From contig NZ_LPXO01000003.1 of the NCBI RefSeq assembly GCF_001482405.1, forward strand, positions 1 to 64,000: DNA of 64,000 bases. Direction: 5' to 3'. A program made the translations under genes and the position numbers. The notes beneath the pieces were generated by a model that did no database searches, was not told the origin of the DNA, and saw only the letters and a program-made list of their open reading frames with translations. This stretch comes from Pseudoponticoccus marisrubri. Its GTDB lineage: Bacteria; Pseudomonadota; Alphaproteobacteria; Rhodobacterales; Rhodobacteraceae. Shown piece after piece: positions 25,273-32,963 of the stretch (within the stretch, counting starts at the first letter, position 1; every line of letters begins with the position of its first letter).

Positions 25273-25290
25273 TGGCTCCGGCGGTAGGGA
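25273..25290. repeat. right attachment core, inside the tRNA-Asn 3' end
   Basis: An 18-bp copy identical to 866-883. It covers CCA, discriminator, the 3' acceptor strand and part of the T arm, the usual target of tyrosine integrases. Confidence 0.8.
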
Positions 25291-25347
25291 TCGAACCTAC
25301 GACCAATTGATTAACAGTCAACTGCTCTACCGCTGAGCTACGCCGGA
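25273..25347 (-). tRNA. tRNA-Asn (anticodon GTT)
   Basis: A 75-nt cloverleaf on the minus strand with encoded CCA. Acceptor TCCGGCG pairs with CGCCGGA, the discriminator is G, the D arm contains GCTCAGCGGTAGAGC, the anticodon loop reads CTGTTAA (GTT), and the T arm is GTAGGTTCGATCCCTAC. The gene is intact. Its 3' end doubles as the right attachment site of the island. Confidence 0.97.
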
Positions 25348-25463
25348 ACTGTGCCGCGTATAACAATGGGTGAAACGGGCGTCCAGAGGCTTTCTCAAAA
25401 AATGTCTCACTTTTCGGCAGTCGGAGTGAGGGTTTGTCTGCCTTCCATCTCGGCGCCCCTTTT

Positions 25464-26459
25464 CTAGCCCAGCCGCGCGCCGGTCTCGTCGAAATGGTAG
25501 GCGCGGGCGGGGTCGTAGCCGAGGCGGAGGCGGGTGCCCTCGGTGATGGCGTGCTGGCCGAAGAGGCGGGCGGTGATCTGGTGGTCCTGCATCTGCGCGA
25601 TCACGTTGGTGTCCCCGCCCAGCTGTTCGACATGGCTCACCTGCACCTCGAGCGGGCCGTCTGGATCGACATGCAGCGCCTCGGGACGCAGGCCGGTGAT
25701 GCGGCGGTCGCCCGGGCTCAGCAGGCCGGCGGGGAAGAAGTTCATCGCCGGCGCGCCGAGGAAGCCCGCGACAAACCGGTTCACCGGTTCGTTGTAGAGG
25801 TCCATCGGGCTGCCGATCTGCTCGACCCGGCCGTCGCGCAGCACCACGATCTTGTCGGCCAGCGTCATTGCCTCGGTCTGGTCATGGGTGACATAGACCA
25901 TCGAGCCGCCGAGCGCGCGATGCAGGTTGGCGATCTCGAGCCGGGTGTTCATGCGCAACGCCGCGTCGAGATTGGAGAGCGGCTCATCGAAGAGGAACAG
26001 CTTGGGCTCGCGTACGATGGCCCGGGCGATGGCCACGCGCTGGCGCTGCCCGCCCGACAGTTCGGACGGGTAGCGGTCGAGATAGTCCTCGAGGTTCAGC
26101 ATCGCCGCCGCCTTTGCCACGCGCGCGGCGATCACGTCGCGGGGCTGGCGCTCCTGCTTCAGCGCGAGGGTCATGTTGCCACGCACGTTCAGATGCGGGT
26201 AGAGCGCGTAGCTCTGGAAGACCATGGCGATGCCGCGCTTCGCGGGCGGGGTGGTGTTGACCACCTCTCCGGCGATGCGGATCTCGCCCGAGGAGGCCTC
26301 TTCCAGCCCGGCGATCACGCGCAGCAGGGTGGACTTGCCGCAGCCCGAGGGGCCGACGAAGACGACAAATTCGCCCTCCTCGACGGAGAGCTCGATATCC
26401 TTCAGCACATGGACATCGCCGAAGGACTTGTTGACGGAACTCAGCGACAGCGCAGTCAT
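25464..26459 (-). CDS. sugar ABC transporter ATPase (UgpC/MalK family)
   Basis: A 331-residue product with Walker A (GPSGCGKST), Q-loop (VFQSYALYPH), signature (LSGGQRQRVAIARA), Walker B (LFLFDEPLSNLDA) and H-loop (VYVTHD), then a C-terminal regulatory domain (GLRPEAL). It energises the two permeases at 27615-28454 and 28464-29381. The ATG at 26459 overlaps the stop of the oxidoreductase gene (ATGA), so the two are translationally coupled. It is the last gene of the operon that starts at the murQ-like gene. Confidence 0.95.
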   Translation of the reverse strand: MTALSLSSVNKSFGDVHVLKDIELSVEEGEFVVFVGPSGCGKSTLLRVIAGLEEASSGEIRIAGEVVNTTPPAKRGIAMVFQSYALYPHLNVRGNMTLALKQERQPRDVIAARVAKAAAMLNLEDYLDRYPSELSGGQRQRVAIARAIVREPKLFLFDEPLSNLDAALRMNTRLEIANLHRALGGSMVYVTHDQTEAMTLADKIVVLRDGRVEQIGSPMDLYNEPVNRFVAGFLGAPAMNFFPAGLLSPGDRRITGLRPEALHVDPDGPLEVQVSHVEQLGGDTNVIAQMQDHQITARLFGQHAITEGTRLRLGYDPARAYHFDETGARLG

Positions 26460-27490
26460 GATAGGGTCTCCTGCAGCGAAACGGGCTGGCCGGTGCGGAT
26501 GCTCTCGTCGGCGGCAAGGCAGATGGCCAGCGAGCGCACCGCGTCGTCCATGTGGCGGGAGAGGTCGATATCCTCGGCGATGGCGTGCAGCATGTAGGCC
26601 TGCTCGGCCGCGCAGAGCGCGTGGTGGCCGGGCTCGTCGGGCAGGGCGATGTGGCGATCGTCCCCGGGGCGATGCACCAGAAGCCCGCCCACCTTCGTGT
26701 GCCCGTCGATATCGGCCGAGGCGCCGGTATTGCCGTCGGTGATCGAGACCGCGCCGCCCGGGCTGACGATATCCTTCACGAAAAAGGCGGTCTCGGACAT
26801 CATGGGGCCCCAGCCGGCCTCGTACCAGCCGACCGAGCCGTCTTCGAAGATCACCTGGAACTGGCCGTAATTGTACATGTCGGACGCGATCTCGTCGCTC
26901 AGTCGCAAACCCATGCCATGCACCCGCAGCGGTCGGGCATCGGTGACCTGGCACATCACGTCCACGTAGTGCACGCCACAATCGACCAGCGGCGAGGTGG
27001 TCTGCATCAGCGCCTTGTGGGTCTCCCATTCGGCGCCGGAGGATTGCTGGTTGAGGTTCAGGCGGAAGACGTAAGGTCCACCCAGGGCGCGCGCCTCGGC
27101 GATCAGGCGCTGCCACGAGGGGTGATGGCGCAGGATGTAGCCGACCACCAGCTTGCGGCCCAGCCGGGTGGCGGTGTCAACCACCGCCTGCGCCTCGGGC
27201 GCGGTCAGGGCCAGCGGCTTTTCCACGAAGACATGCGCGCCGGCCTGCATCGCGGCGATCGCATAGGCGGCGTGAGTGTCGGTATAGGTGGCGATCACGA
27301 CGAGATCGGGCGTGGTCTGGGCGAGGGCGGCCTGGAAATCGGTGAAGATCGGGTAGTCCAACAGCGCATCATGCGTCACTTGGCCCGACCGGTTCACCAG
27401 CCCGACGATCCGGGCGCCCGGATGGTGGTGATGGGCCAGCGCGTGGGACAGCCCCATGTTGCCAAGCCCGGCGATCAGCACGCGGATCAT
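26456..27490 (-). CDS. Gfo/Idh/MocA-family oxidoreductase
   Basis: A 344-residue product with an N-terminal Rossmann fold (VLIAGLGNMGLSHALAHH) and the family's VEKPLAL motif near residue 93. The C-terminal domain carries DCGVHYVD, the conserved Asp...His catalytic pair region. It would oxidise or reduce a sugar with NAD(P). The substrate is unknown; the setting suggests an amino sugar or a derivative. The start at 27490 follows AAAGGAGCGACATC. Upstream is a 125-bp gap filled by tandem palindromes. Confidence 0.88.
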   Translation of the reverse strand: MIRVLIAGLGNMGLSHALAHHHHPGARIVGLVNRSGQVTHDALLDYPIFTDFQAALAQTTPDLVVIATYTDTHAAYAIAAMQAGAHVFVEKPLALTAPEAQAVVDTATRLGRKLVVGYILRHHPSWQRLIAEARALGGPYVFRLNLNQQSSGAEWETHKALMQTTSPLVDCGVHYVDVMCQVTDARPLRVHGMGLRLSDEIASDMYNYGQFQVIFEDGSVGWYEAGWGPMMSETAFFVKDIVSPGGAVSITDGNTGASADIDGHTKVGGLLVHRPGDDRHIALPDEPGHHALCAAEQAYMLHAIAEDIDLSRHMDDAVRSLAICLAADESIRTGQPVSLQETLS

Positions 27491-27517
27491 GATGTCGCTC
27501 CTTTCCTGTCTGCGGCG

Positions 27518-27610
27518 AAGGGCTTTCGAAAGTCCTTCGAAAAGCCGCTTGCAAGCGGCTTGCAAGCGGGTTGCAACCCGCTTGAAGCAAGGCCCTTCGA
27601 AGGGCCTTGC
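27518..27610. repeat. four tandem palindromes within the sugar operon
   Basis: Four palindromes stand in a row: 27518-27537 (centre TTCGAA, one mismatch), 27542-27561 (AAGCCGCTTGCAAGCGGCTT, perfect), 27563-27584 (centre TTGCAA, perfect) and 27587-27610 (centre TTCGAA, perfect, 24 bp). They fill the gap between the permease stop and the oxidoreductase start. No T-run follows. They probably form a cluster of RNA hairpins that limits or processes the transcript. Confidence 0.75.
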
Positions 27611-27614
27611 CGCC

Positions 27615-28454
27615 TCACTTGACCGCCCCGCTGGTGATGCCGCGGATCAACTGGCGCGAGAAGATGACATAGAGCACCAGCACCGGCAGGATCGCCATCG
27701 ACAGCGCCGAAAGCACCGCGTTCCAGTCGGTCACGAATTGCCCGATGAAGACCTGGCTGCCCAGCGTCAGGGTCTTGGTCTCTTCCGCGGGCGCCAGGAT
27801 CAACGGGAACCACAGGTCGTTCCAGATCGGGATCATGTTGAACACCGCCACCGTCGCCATGGCCGGGCGCACCAGTGGCAGCACGAGGCGGAAGAAGATC
27901 GTGTATTCGCTCAGCCCGTCGATCCGCCCGGCATTCTTGAGATCGTCCGACACCTGCCGCATGAATTCCGACAGGATGAACACCGCCAGCGGCAGGCCCT
28001 GCGCGGTATAGACGAGGATCAGCGCCCAGAGCGTGTTCACCAGCCCCGTGGCCACCATCATCTCGAGGATGGCCACCGTGCCGATGCGGATCGGGATCAT
28101 GATCCCGAGCGCGAGGTAGAGCGCCATCAACGTGTTGCCGCGAAAGCGGTACTCGCTCAGCGCATAGGCCGCCATGGCCCCGAACAGAAGGATGAAGAAG
28201 AGCGACCCCACCGTGACGATCATAGAGTTCTGGAAATACAGGAGGAAATCGCCTTGTTTCAGCACCGTCTGGTAGCCGATCAGCGAAAAGCTCTCGGCAT
28301 CGGGCAGGGCCATCGGCTCGCGGAAGATCGCGCGGCGCGACTTGAAGCTGTTGATCAGGATGATGAAGACCGGGAACAGCGCGATCAGCGTGTAGAGGAT
28401 CAGCGCGCCATGCATGGCCAGCGCGTTGACCGGTTTGGAGCGGGCCTTGTTCAT
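27615..28454 (-). CDS. carbohydrate ABC permease, MalG/UgpE type
   Basis: A 279-residue inner-membrane protein with about six membrane segments (first ALILYTLIALFPVFIILIN). The EAA-type loop is NAGRIDGLSEYTIFFRLVLP at about 180-200, which docks the ATPase. Partner of the MalF-type permease just upstream, 9 bases apart. The ATG at 28454 follows GAGGGAACGTG; a GTG one codon earlier is possible. Confidence 0.93.
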   Translation of the reverse strand: MNKARSKPVNALAMHGALILYTLIALFPVFIILINSFKSRRAIFREPMALPDAESFSLIGYQTVLKQGDFLLYFQNSMIVTVGSLFFILLFGAMAAYALSEYRFRGNTLMALYLALGIMIPIRIGTVAILEMMVATGLVNTLWALILVYTAQGLPLAVFILSEFMRQVSDDLKNAGRIDGLSEYTIFFRLVLPLVRPAMATVAVFNMIPIWNDLWFPLILAPAEETKTLTLGSQVFIGQFVTDWNAVLSALSMAILPVLVLYVIFSRQLIRGITSGAVK

Positions 28455-28463
28455 CACGTTCCC

Positions 28464-29381
28464 TCAGAGCTGGTAGCGCCGCATCCGGGTCTGGATGCCG
28501 AAGAGATAGAGACACACCCCCACCAGGATGATCGCGAACATCGCCCCGGCGATGGCCGAGCCCATATGCGGATCGCCCAGCTGCAACTGGAAGCCGAAGA
28601 AGGTGCGGTACATGAAGGTGCCCAGGATGTCGGTCGCGAAATCCGGTCCAGCCAACGCGCCCTGCGCCGCGTAGATCAGGTCGAAGGCGTTGAAATTGCC
28701 CACGAAGGTCAGGATCGAGATGATCCCGATCGAGGGCAGGATCAGCGGCAGCTTGATCTTCCAGAACGCCGCCGTGCCGGTGATTCCGTCAACCTCGCCC
28801 GCCTCGAGGATCTCCTCCGGGATCGACAGCAAGGCAGCATAGATCAGCATCATCGGGATGCCCACAAATTGCCAGACCGAGACCAGCGCCAGCGTGGTCA
28901 GCGCGCTCCCCTCGCGCCCCAGCCACGGGGCAAACAGCGATTTCAGACCCACCGCGTCCAGCATCGAGGGCGCGATGCCCCAGATCGGCGACAGGATCAG
29001 CTTCCACGCGAAGCCCACGATGACGAAGGACAGGATGGTGGGGATGAAGATGGCCGAGCGGTAGAGCGCGGCAAAGCGCAGCCGCTTGTGGCTGAGCAGC
29101 GCGGCCAGCGCGATCCCGATGGGGTTCTGCACGGCCATGTGGATCAGGAAGAACCAGAAATTGTTGCCCAGCGCATTCCAGAACTGCTCGGCCCAGACCG
29201 GGTCGAAGAACAGCGTGCGGAAGTTCTCGAGCCCGACAAAGACCCGTTCACGTTCGACCTCTGTGTAAAGAGCCAGCCGCAAGGTATTGAAAAGCGGAAA
29301 GATCATCACCGCGCTGTAGACCAGCACCGCGGGTGCGAGGAACACGAGGATGTGCCAGCGGATGCGCGGGCGGTCAGCCAT
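28464..29381 (-). CDS. carbohydrate ABC permease, MalF/UgpA type
   Basis: A 305-residue inner-membrane protein starting MADRPRIRWHILVFLAPAVL. Several membrane segments and an EAA loop (LEAGEVDGITGTAAFWKIKLP) are visible. It forms the channel with the downstream MalG-type permease. The gap to the upstream binding-protein gene is 333 bases and holds an inverted repeat. Confidence 0.92.
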   Translation of the reverse strand: MADRPRIRWHILVFLAPAVLVYSAVMIFPLFNTLRLALYTEVERERVFVGLENFRTLFFDPVWAEQFWNALGNNFWFFLIHMAVQNPIGIALAALLSHKRLRFAALYRSAIFIPTILSFVIVGFAWKLILSPIWGIAPSMLDAVGLKSLFAPWLGREGSALTTLALVSVWQFVGIPMMLIYAALLSIPEEILEAGEVDGITGTAAFWKIKLPLILPSIGIISILTFVGNFNAFDLIYAAQGALAGPDFATDILGTFMYRTFFGFQLQLGDPHMGSAIAGAMFAIILVGVCLYLFGIQTRMRRYQL

Positions 29382-29537
29382 GGTCCGAACTCTCCGGCGC
29401 AGCCGCCGTTTCCGGGTTCCGCACCGGAGAGCCATCTTTGGTCACGGTCATCGGCGTCCCCGCCTGTACCGTGCCCCAAGTCTTGCCGCAGAATGGTTTA
29501 CAAATCATGAGCGCTGCTCCGGCTGAGAGGGTGCGCC

Positions 29538-29656
29538 GCCTCCGGCGGGGATATTTGACGACCAAAGATGCAAGCCGTGCCCACCCATGGCCAACCTCGG
29601 TCGAGGCCGGTAACGCCGCTGTCATCTTTGGTCCCGAAAATATCCCCGCCGGAGGC
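29538..29656. repeat. 33/34-bp inverted repeat between binding-protein and permease genes
   Basis: Left arm 29538-29570 starts GCCTCCGGCGGGGATATTT; right arm 29623-29656 is its complement with one insertion and a few changes. The loop is 52 bases. It fills most of the 29382-29714 gap, which has no gene. The GCCTCCGGCGGGGATATTT unit is, from general recollection, a frequent intergenic repeat in Rhodobacteraceae. It may dampen read-through so that binding protein is made in excess over permease. Confidence 0.7.
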
Positions 29657-29714
29657 ATCCGACATCGGCAAGGGGCGGCGCGGGTCGATCCTTTGCGCGC
29701 CGCCGCCAAGGGGC

Positions 29715-30974
29715 TTATTGCTGCGGCTCGTACCAGCTGGCCAACCCGTCCTGCAGCTCTTCGCCCAGCTCCTCGGGCGTCTTGGTGCCCTTGATCGCCG
29801 CGACCGAGGCGCCCCAGGTCTCGTTCTCGAGGTTGGGCGTGCCGCGTGACAGGATCTGGTAGGTTGAGCGGATCGTGCTTTCGCACTCGCCCCGCCAGCT
29901 GGCGAATTCCTGCGCCAGCGGGTCTTCCAGCTCGACCGGGGTCGAGGAAAGCGGGAAGAAGCCGGGCAGGGCATTGCCGAAGATCTCGGCAAACTCCGGG
30001 CTGGCCACCCAGGCGAGGAAGGTGCGCGCGGCCTCGGGATGTTCGGTGTCGGCATTCATGCCGATGCCGATATCGGTGTGGTCGGAGATGTAGCAGGTGT
30101 CGCCCGCGTTGCGCACCGGCGGCTTGAAGGCGCCCATCTCGAAGAAGGCCTGCTGGTTGAAGCCCGCGATCTCCCAGGAGCCGGCCGGGTAGATCGCCGC
30201 GCGGCCCAGCGTGAAGAGGTTCTGGCTGTCGGGATAGGTCTGTGCCTCGTAGCCGTCGCCGAGATAGGGCGCCCAGCGGTTCAGCGTGGCATAGGGCGCG
30301 GTCCATTGCGGATCGGTGAGCTTCTGCTCGCCCGCGATCAGCGCCAGCCGGCCATCCTCGCCCTTCCAGTAGTTGGGGCCGATATTGTTGTAGCCCATGG
30401 TGGCGGCTTCCCACTGATCATTGGTGCCCATGGCCATGGGGATGTAGCTGCCATCCTCCTTGATCGCGTCCAGCACGGCGAAGAACTCGGCCTCGGTCTC
30501 GGGCACCGCGAGATCCAGCTCCTCGAAGGCCTCCTTGTTGTAGATGAAGCCGTGGATCACCGAGGCCATGGGCACGCAGAACGTCGCCGAGCCGTCATCG
30601 GTTTGCCAGGCCGACTTGGCCACGTCCGAGAAATTGTCCATCGCGTCGAGATCGCTGAGATCGGTCAGGTGCCCGTCCTCGTAAAGCGCGAGCGAGGCGT
30701 CGAAGGGGCGGCAGGTGATCAGGTCGCCGGCCGAGCCCGCGTCCAGCTTGGAATTTAGCACCGCGTTGTACTCGGCCGGGGCCGAGGGGGTAAAGCGGAT
30801 CGAGATGTCCGGGTGCTCGGCCTCGAAGGCCGGGATGATCTTGTCCTGCCAGAGCGTCAGGTCGTCATTGCGCCAGCTCTCGATCGTCAGGGTGACGTCC
30901 TGCGCCGCGGCACCGGTGGCGACCAGCGCCGTCGTGGCCAGCGCCATCCCCAGGGTGGTTGTCTTGCGTGTCAT
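29715..30974 (-). CDS. sugar ABC transporter periplasmic binding protein
   Basis: A 419-residue product with a clear Sec signal peptide (basic MTRKTTT, hydrophobic core, cleavage after ATGAAA, mature start QDVTLTIESW). It has the family 1 (MalE-like) fold pattern: IIPAFEAEHPDISIRF, GDLITCRPFD, GRAAIYPAGSWEIAGF. It captures the sugar for the MalF/MalG-type permeases. Placement 45 bases after the murQ-like gene and opposite GlcNAc genes suggests an amino sugar or chito-oligosaccharide. The ATG is preceded by GGGAGGTCAC. Confidence 0.93.
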   Translation of the reverse strand: MTRKTTTLGMALATTALVATGAAAQDVTLTIESWRNDDLTLWQDKIIPAFEAEHPDISIRFTPSAPAEYNAVLNSKLDAGSAGDLITCRPFDASLALYEDGHLTDLSDLDAMDNFSDVAKSAWQTDDGSATFCVPMASVIHGFIYNKEAFEELDLAVPETEAEFFAVLDAIKEDGSYIPMAMGTNDQWEAATMGYNNIGPNYWKGEDGRLALIAGEQKLTDPQWTAPYATLNRWAPYLGDGYEAQTYPDSQNLFTLGRAAIYPAGSWEIAGFNQQAFFEMGAFKPPVRNAGDTCYISDHTDIGIGMNADTEHPEAARTFLAWVASPEFAEIFGNALPGFFPLSSTPVELEDPLAQEFASWRGECESTIRSTYQILSRGTPNLENETWGASVAAIKGTKTPEELGEELQDGLASWYEPQQ

Positions 30975-31019
30975 CTGTGACCTCCCGTTTTGGTCTTTTT
31001 GTGATCGTTATGTCCTGGC

Positions 31020-31907
31020 TCAGCCCAGCTGTGCGAGGGCGGGCCGCAGCCGGCCGCCATGGCGGTCCAGCAGCGTCTCGGCCGTTTCGCGGTCGGGCGC
31101 GCCCGAGGCGATCAGTACGGCCGGCTTGACGCGCGCGCCGGCCGCCTCCAGGGCACCGGCGGCGCGCGCCTCGTCGACCCCGGCGATGCGCTCGACGATG
31201 CCGCGGGCGCGGGCGCGCAGCTTGGCATTGTCGGCGGTCAGGTTGACCATCATCCCGTCATGCACATGGCCCAGCTCGACCGCCATCAGCGTCGAGAGCA
31301 TGTTCAGCGCGATCTTCTGCGCCGTGCCCGCGCCCATCCGGGTCGAGCCGGAGAGGATCTCGGGCGGGGTGTCCAGGCAGATCGCGTGATCGGCGCCCTC
31401 GAACAGCTTCGCGTCCGGGTTGTTGGCGATGGCGATGATCGTGGCGCCGCTTCGGCGCGCGATGCTGCAGGCGGCCAGCGTGTAGGGCGTGCTGCCGCTG
31501 GCCGAGACGGCGATCAGCGTGTCGGCGGAGGTGAGCCCGGCAAGCGCCGCGTCGAGCCCCGCCGTATCATCCTCGGTCGCGCCCGGCATCTCGACCCCGG
31601 AGGGCAGGCCGCCGGCCATGTGGATGCGCAGCTGCCCGGCGGGGATCGAGAAGGTGCCGCCCAACTCCTGCGCATCGGCGGCCGCCATCAGCCCCGAGGA
31701 TCCGGCCGCGGCATAGTGCAGGCAGGCGCCGGTGCGGATCGTGCGCGCCATGTCCGCGGCGGCCGCCGCGATGGCGGGGCAGGCGGCGCGCAGCGCGGTC
31801 GCGGCGGTGATCTGCGCCTCGGCCAGAAGCCTGGCCACCTCGGCCAGCGGGCGTGCGTCCAGCCCGGACGCCGCGTCGTGCAGCGCCTCCGTCCGTCTCG
31901 GGTCCAT
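31020..31907 (-). CDS. murQ: N-acetylmuramic acid 6-phosphate etherase-like (MurQ family)
   Basis: A 295-residue SIS-domain protein. Family features: YAAAGSSGLMAAADAQELGGTF, ISVSAS-type phosphosugar loop (IAVSASGSTPYTL) and the diagnostic TPPEILSGSTRMGAGTAQK with LSTLMAVELGHVHDGMMVN. MurQ splits the lactyl ether of MurNAc-6-phosphate to GlcNAc-6-phosphate, which NagA (34746-35858) can take on. It heads the leftward operon. A ribosome binding site (GGGAGG) precedes the ATG, and a regulator-type repeat lies 26 bases upstream. Confidence 0.88.
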   Translation of the reverse strand: MDPRRTEALHDAASGLDARPLAEVARLLAEAQITAATALRAACPAIAAAAADMARTIRTGACLHYAAAGSSGLMAAADAQELGGTFSIPAGQLRIHMAGGLPSGVEMPGATEDDTAGLDAALAGLTSADTLIAVSASGSTPYTLAACSIARRSGATIIAIANNPDAKLFEGADHAICLDTPPEILSGSTRMGAGTAQKIALNMLSTLMAVELGHVHDGMMVNLTADNAKLRARARGIVERIAGVDEARAAGALEAAGARVKPAVLIASGAPDRETAETLLDRHGGRLRPALAQLG

Positions 31908-31933
31908 GCGAATCCTCCCAGTTCCCGATCAAG

Positions 31934-31953
31934 ATACCTATTGCATACCTATA
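31934..31953 (-). promoter_or_regulatory. operator copy 1 (AGGTAT-N5-AGGTATC) for the murQ arm
   Basis: On the minus strand AGGTATGCAATAGGTATC, two hexamers 11 bases apart, one helical turn. The same arrangement in the opposite orientation lies at 32055-32072. Placed between the divergent amino-sugar operons, it is the likely site of the GntR-family regulator encoded at 32950-33699. Confidence 0.6.
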
Positions 31954-32054
31954 GTCTACCATTTTCTGTCGCCGGGCAGCTATTGCCGATTTGGCACGCT
32001 CTGACAGTGGGGACACGCGCCATTCCGGACGATTGTGACTTCCCGGCATGGCAG

Positions 32055-32072
32055 AGGTATTATAAAGGTATC
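32055..32072 (+). promoter_or_regulatory. operator copy 2 (AGGTAT-N5-AGGTATC) for the kinase arm
   Basis: AGGTATTATAAAGGTATC ends only 3 bases before the kinase ATG, so it overlaps the ribosome binding site. Same consensus and spacing as copy 1, reversed. Repressor binding here would block the start of the rightward operon, or the promoter is so close that the transcript has a very short leader. Confidence 0.6.
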
Positions 32073-32075
32073 TAT

Positions 32076-32963
32076 ATGAGTGATTCAGGAAACCCTCCGG
32101 TCCTGGCCGTGGATGGTGGCGGCACGCGCTGCCGGGTGGCCTTCGATGACGGGCGCCAGCGGCATGTGGTCGAGACCGGACCGGCCAATGTCTCGACCGA
32201 TTTCGAGGCCGCGGTGGCGCAGGTCATGGCGGGGCTGGCGGAGCTGTCAAAGCGGCTGGGCCAGCCTGTCGGGGACCTCGTGCGGCACCCGGCCTATCTG
32301 GGGCTGGCCGGGATCACCGGGCCCGAGATCGCCGATCGCCTGCGCGCCGCACTGCCCTTTGCGCGGCTTCGGATCGAGGATGACCGCCCCGCGGCAGTCC
32401 GCGGTGCGCTGAGCGTCGCCGACGGCGTGATCGCGCATTGCGGCACGGGGTCCTTCTATGCCGGACAGCACGGCGGGGCGATCCAACTGGCCGGTGGCTG
32501 GGGCTCTGTCCTGGGGGACGAGGCCTCGGCCCAATGGATCGCGCGCAAGGCGCTGGGGCTGACGCTGGAGGCGGTGGACGGGCGGCGCGCCCTCTCGGCC
32601 CTCGCGCAAGCCTTCCTTGACGAGATGGGCGGCGCGGCCGGCATCGTGCGCTTTGCCGGGCAGGCCCGCCCGGACGCGTTCGGCGCGCTGGCCCCACAGG
32701 TTACGCGGGCGGCGGAGGCGGGCGATGCGTTGGCCGTTTGCGTCATGCAGCAGGGGGCTGACGAGATCGCGCGCGCTCTGCCGCATGTGGGGTGGCGTCC
32801 GGGTCTGCGGCTCTGCCTGACCGGCGGGATCGGGCCGCATTTTGCGCCCTTTCTGCCGGAGACGATGAGCGCAGGGCTGGCCGCGCCCGAGGCCGAGCCG
32901 ATGGCCGGCGCGCTGTCGCTGGCGCGGCAACTGGCCGGGGAGTTCGCCGATGAGCGCGGTTGA
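32076..32963 (+). CDS. N-acetylglucosamine kinase-like protein (BadF/BadG/BcrA ATPase family)
   Basis: A 295-residue sugar-kinase fold protein (ASKHA). Phosphate-1 motif: AVDGGGTRCRVAF; GIAG-type loop (GLAGITGPE); adenosine motif LTGGIGPHFAPFL near the end; HCGTGSF in the middle. Family members phosphorylate GlcNAc or glucosamine, giving substrate for NagA. First gene of the rightward operon; the end overlaps the GntR gene start by 14 bases. Confidence 0.85.
   Translation: MSDSGNPPVLAVDGGGTRCRVAFDDGRQRHVVETGPANVSTDFEAAVAQVMAGLAELSKRLGQPVGDLVRHPAYLGLAGITGPEIADRLRAALPFARLRIEDDRPAAVRGALSVADGVIAHCGTGSFYAGQHGGAIQLAGGWGSVLGDEASAQWIARKALGLTLEAVDGRRALSALAQAFLDEMGGAAGIVRFAGQARPDAFGALAPQVTRAAEAGDALAVCVMQQGADEIARALPHVGWRPGLRLCLTGGIGPHFAPFLPETMSAGLAAPEAEPMAGALSLARQLAGEFADERG

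Larger units (their letters stand above)
866..25290. mobile_element. tRNA-Asn-integrated genomic island, about 24.4 kb
   Basis: Bounded by an 18-bp perfect direct repeat, 866-883 and 25273-25290. The right copy is the 3' end of an intact tRNA-Asn gene. A tyrosine recombinase gene lies immediately inside the right end, and inverted 13-bp repeats lie inside both ends. The cargo is accessory: recombinases, a decayed IS91-like element, a DRT2-type reverse transcriptase, a type I restriction system and a KfrA-like protein. Genes right of the tRNA are metabolic and chromosomal in character. No conjugation genes were seen, so transfer would need helper functions. This is a seen structure plus inference; an empty-site comparison would settle it. 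Confidence 0.8.
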
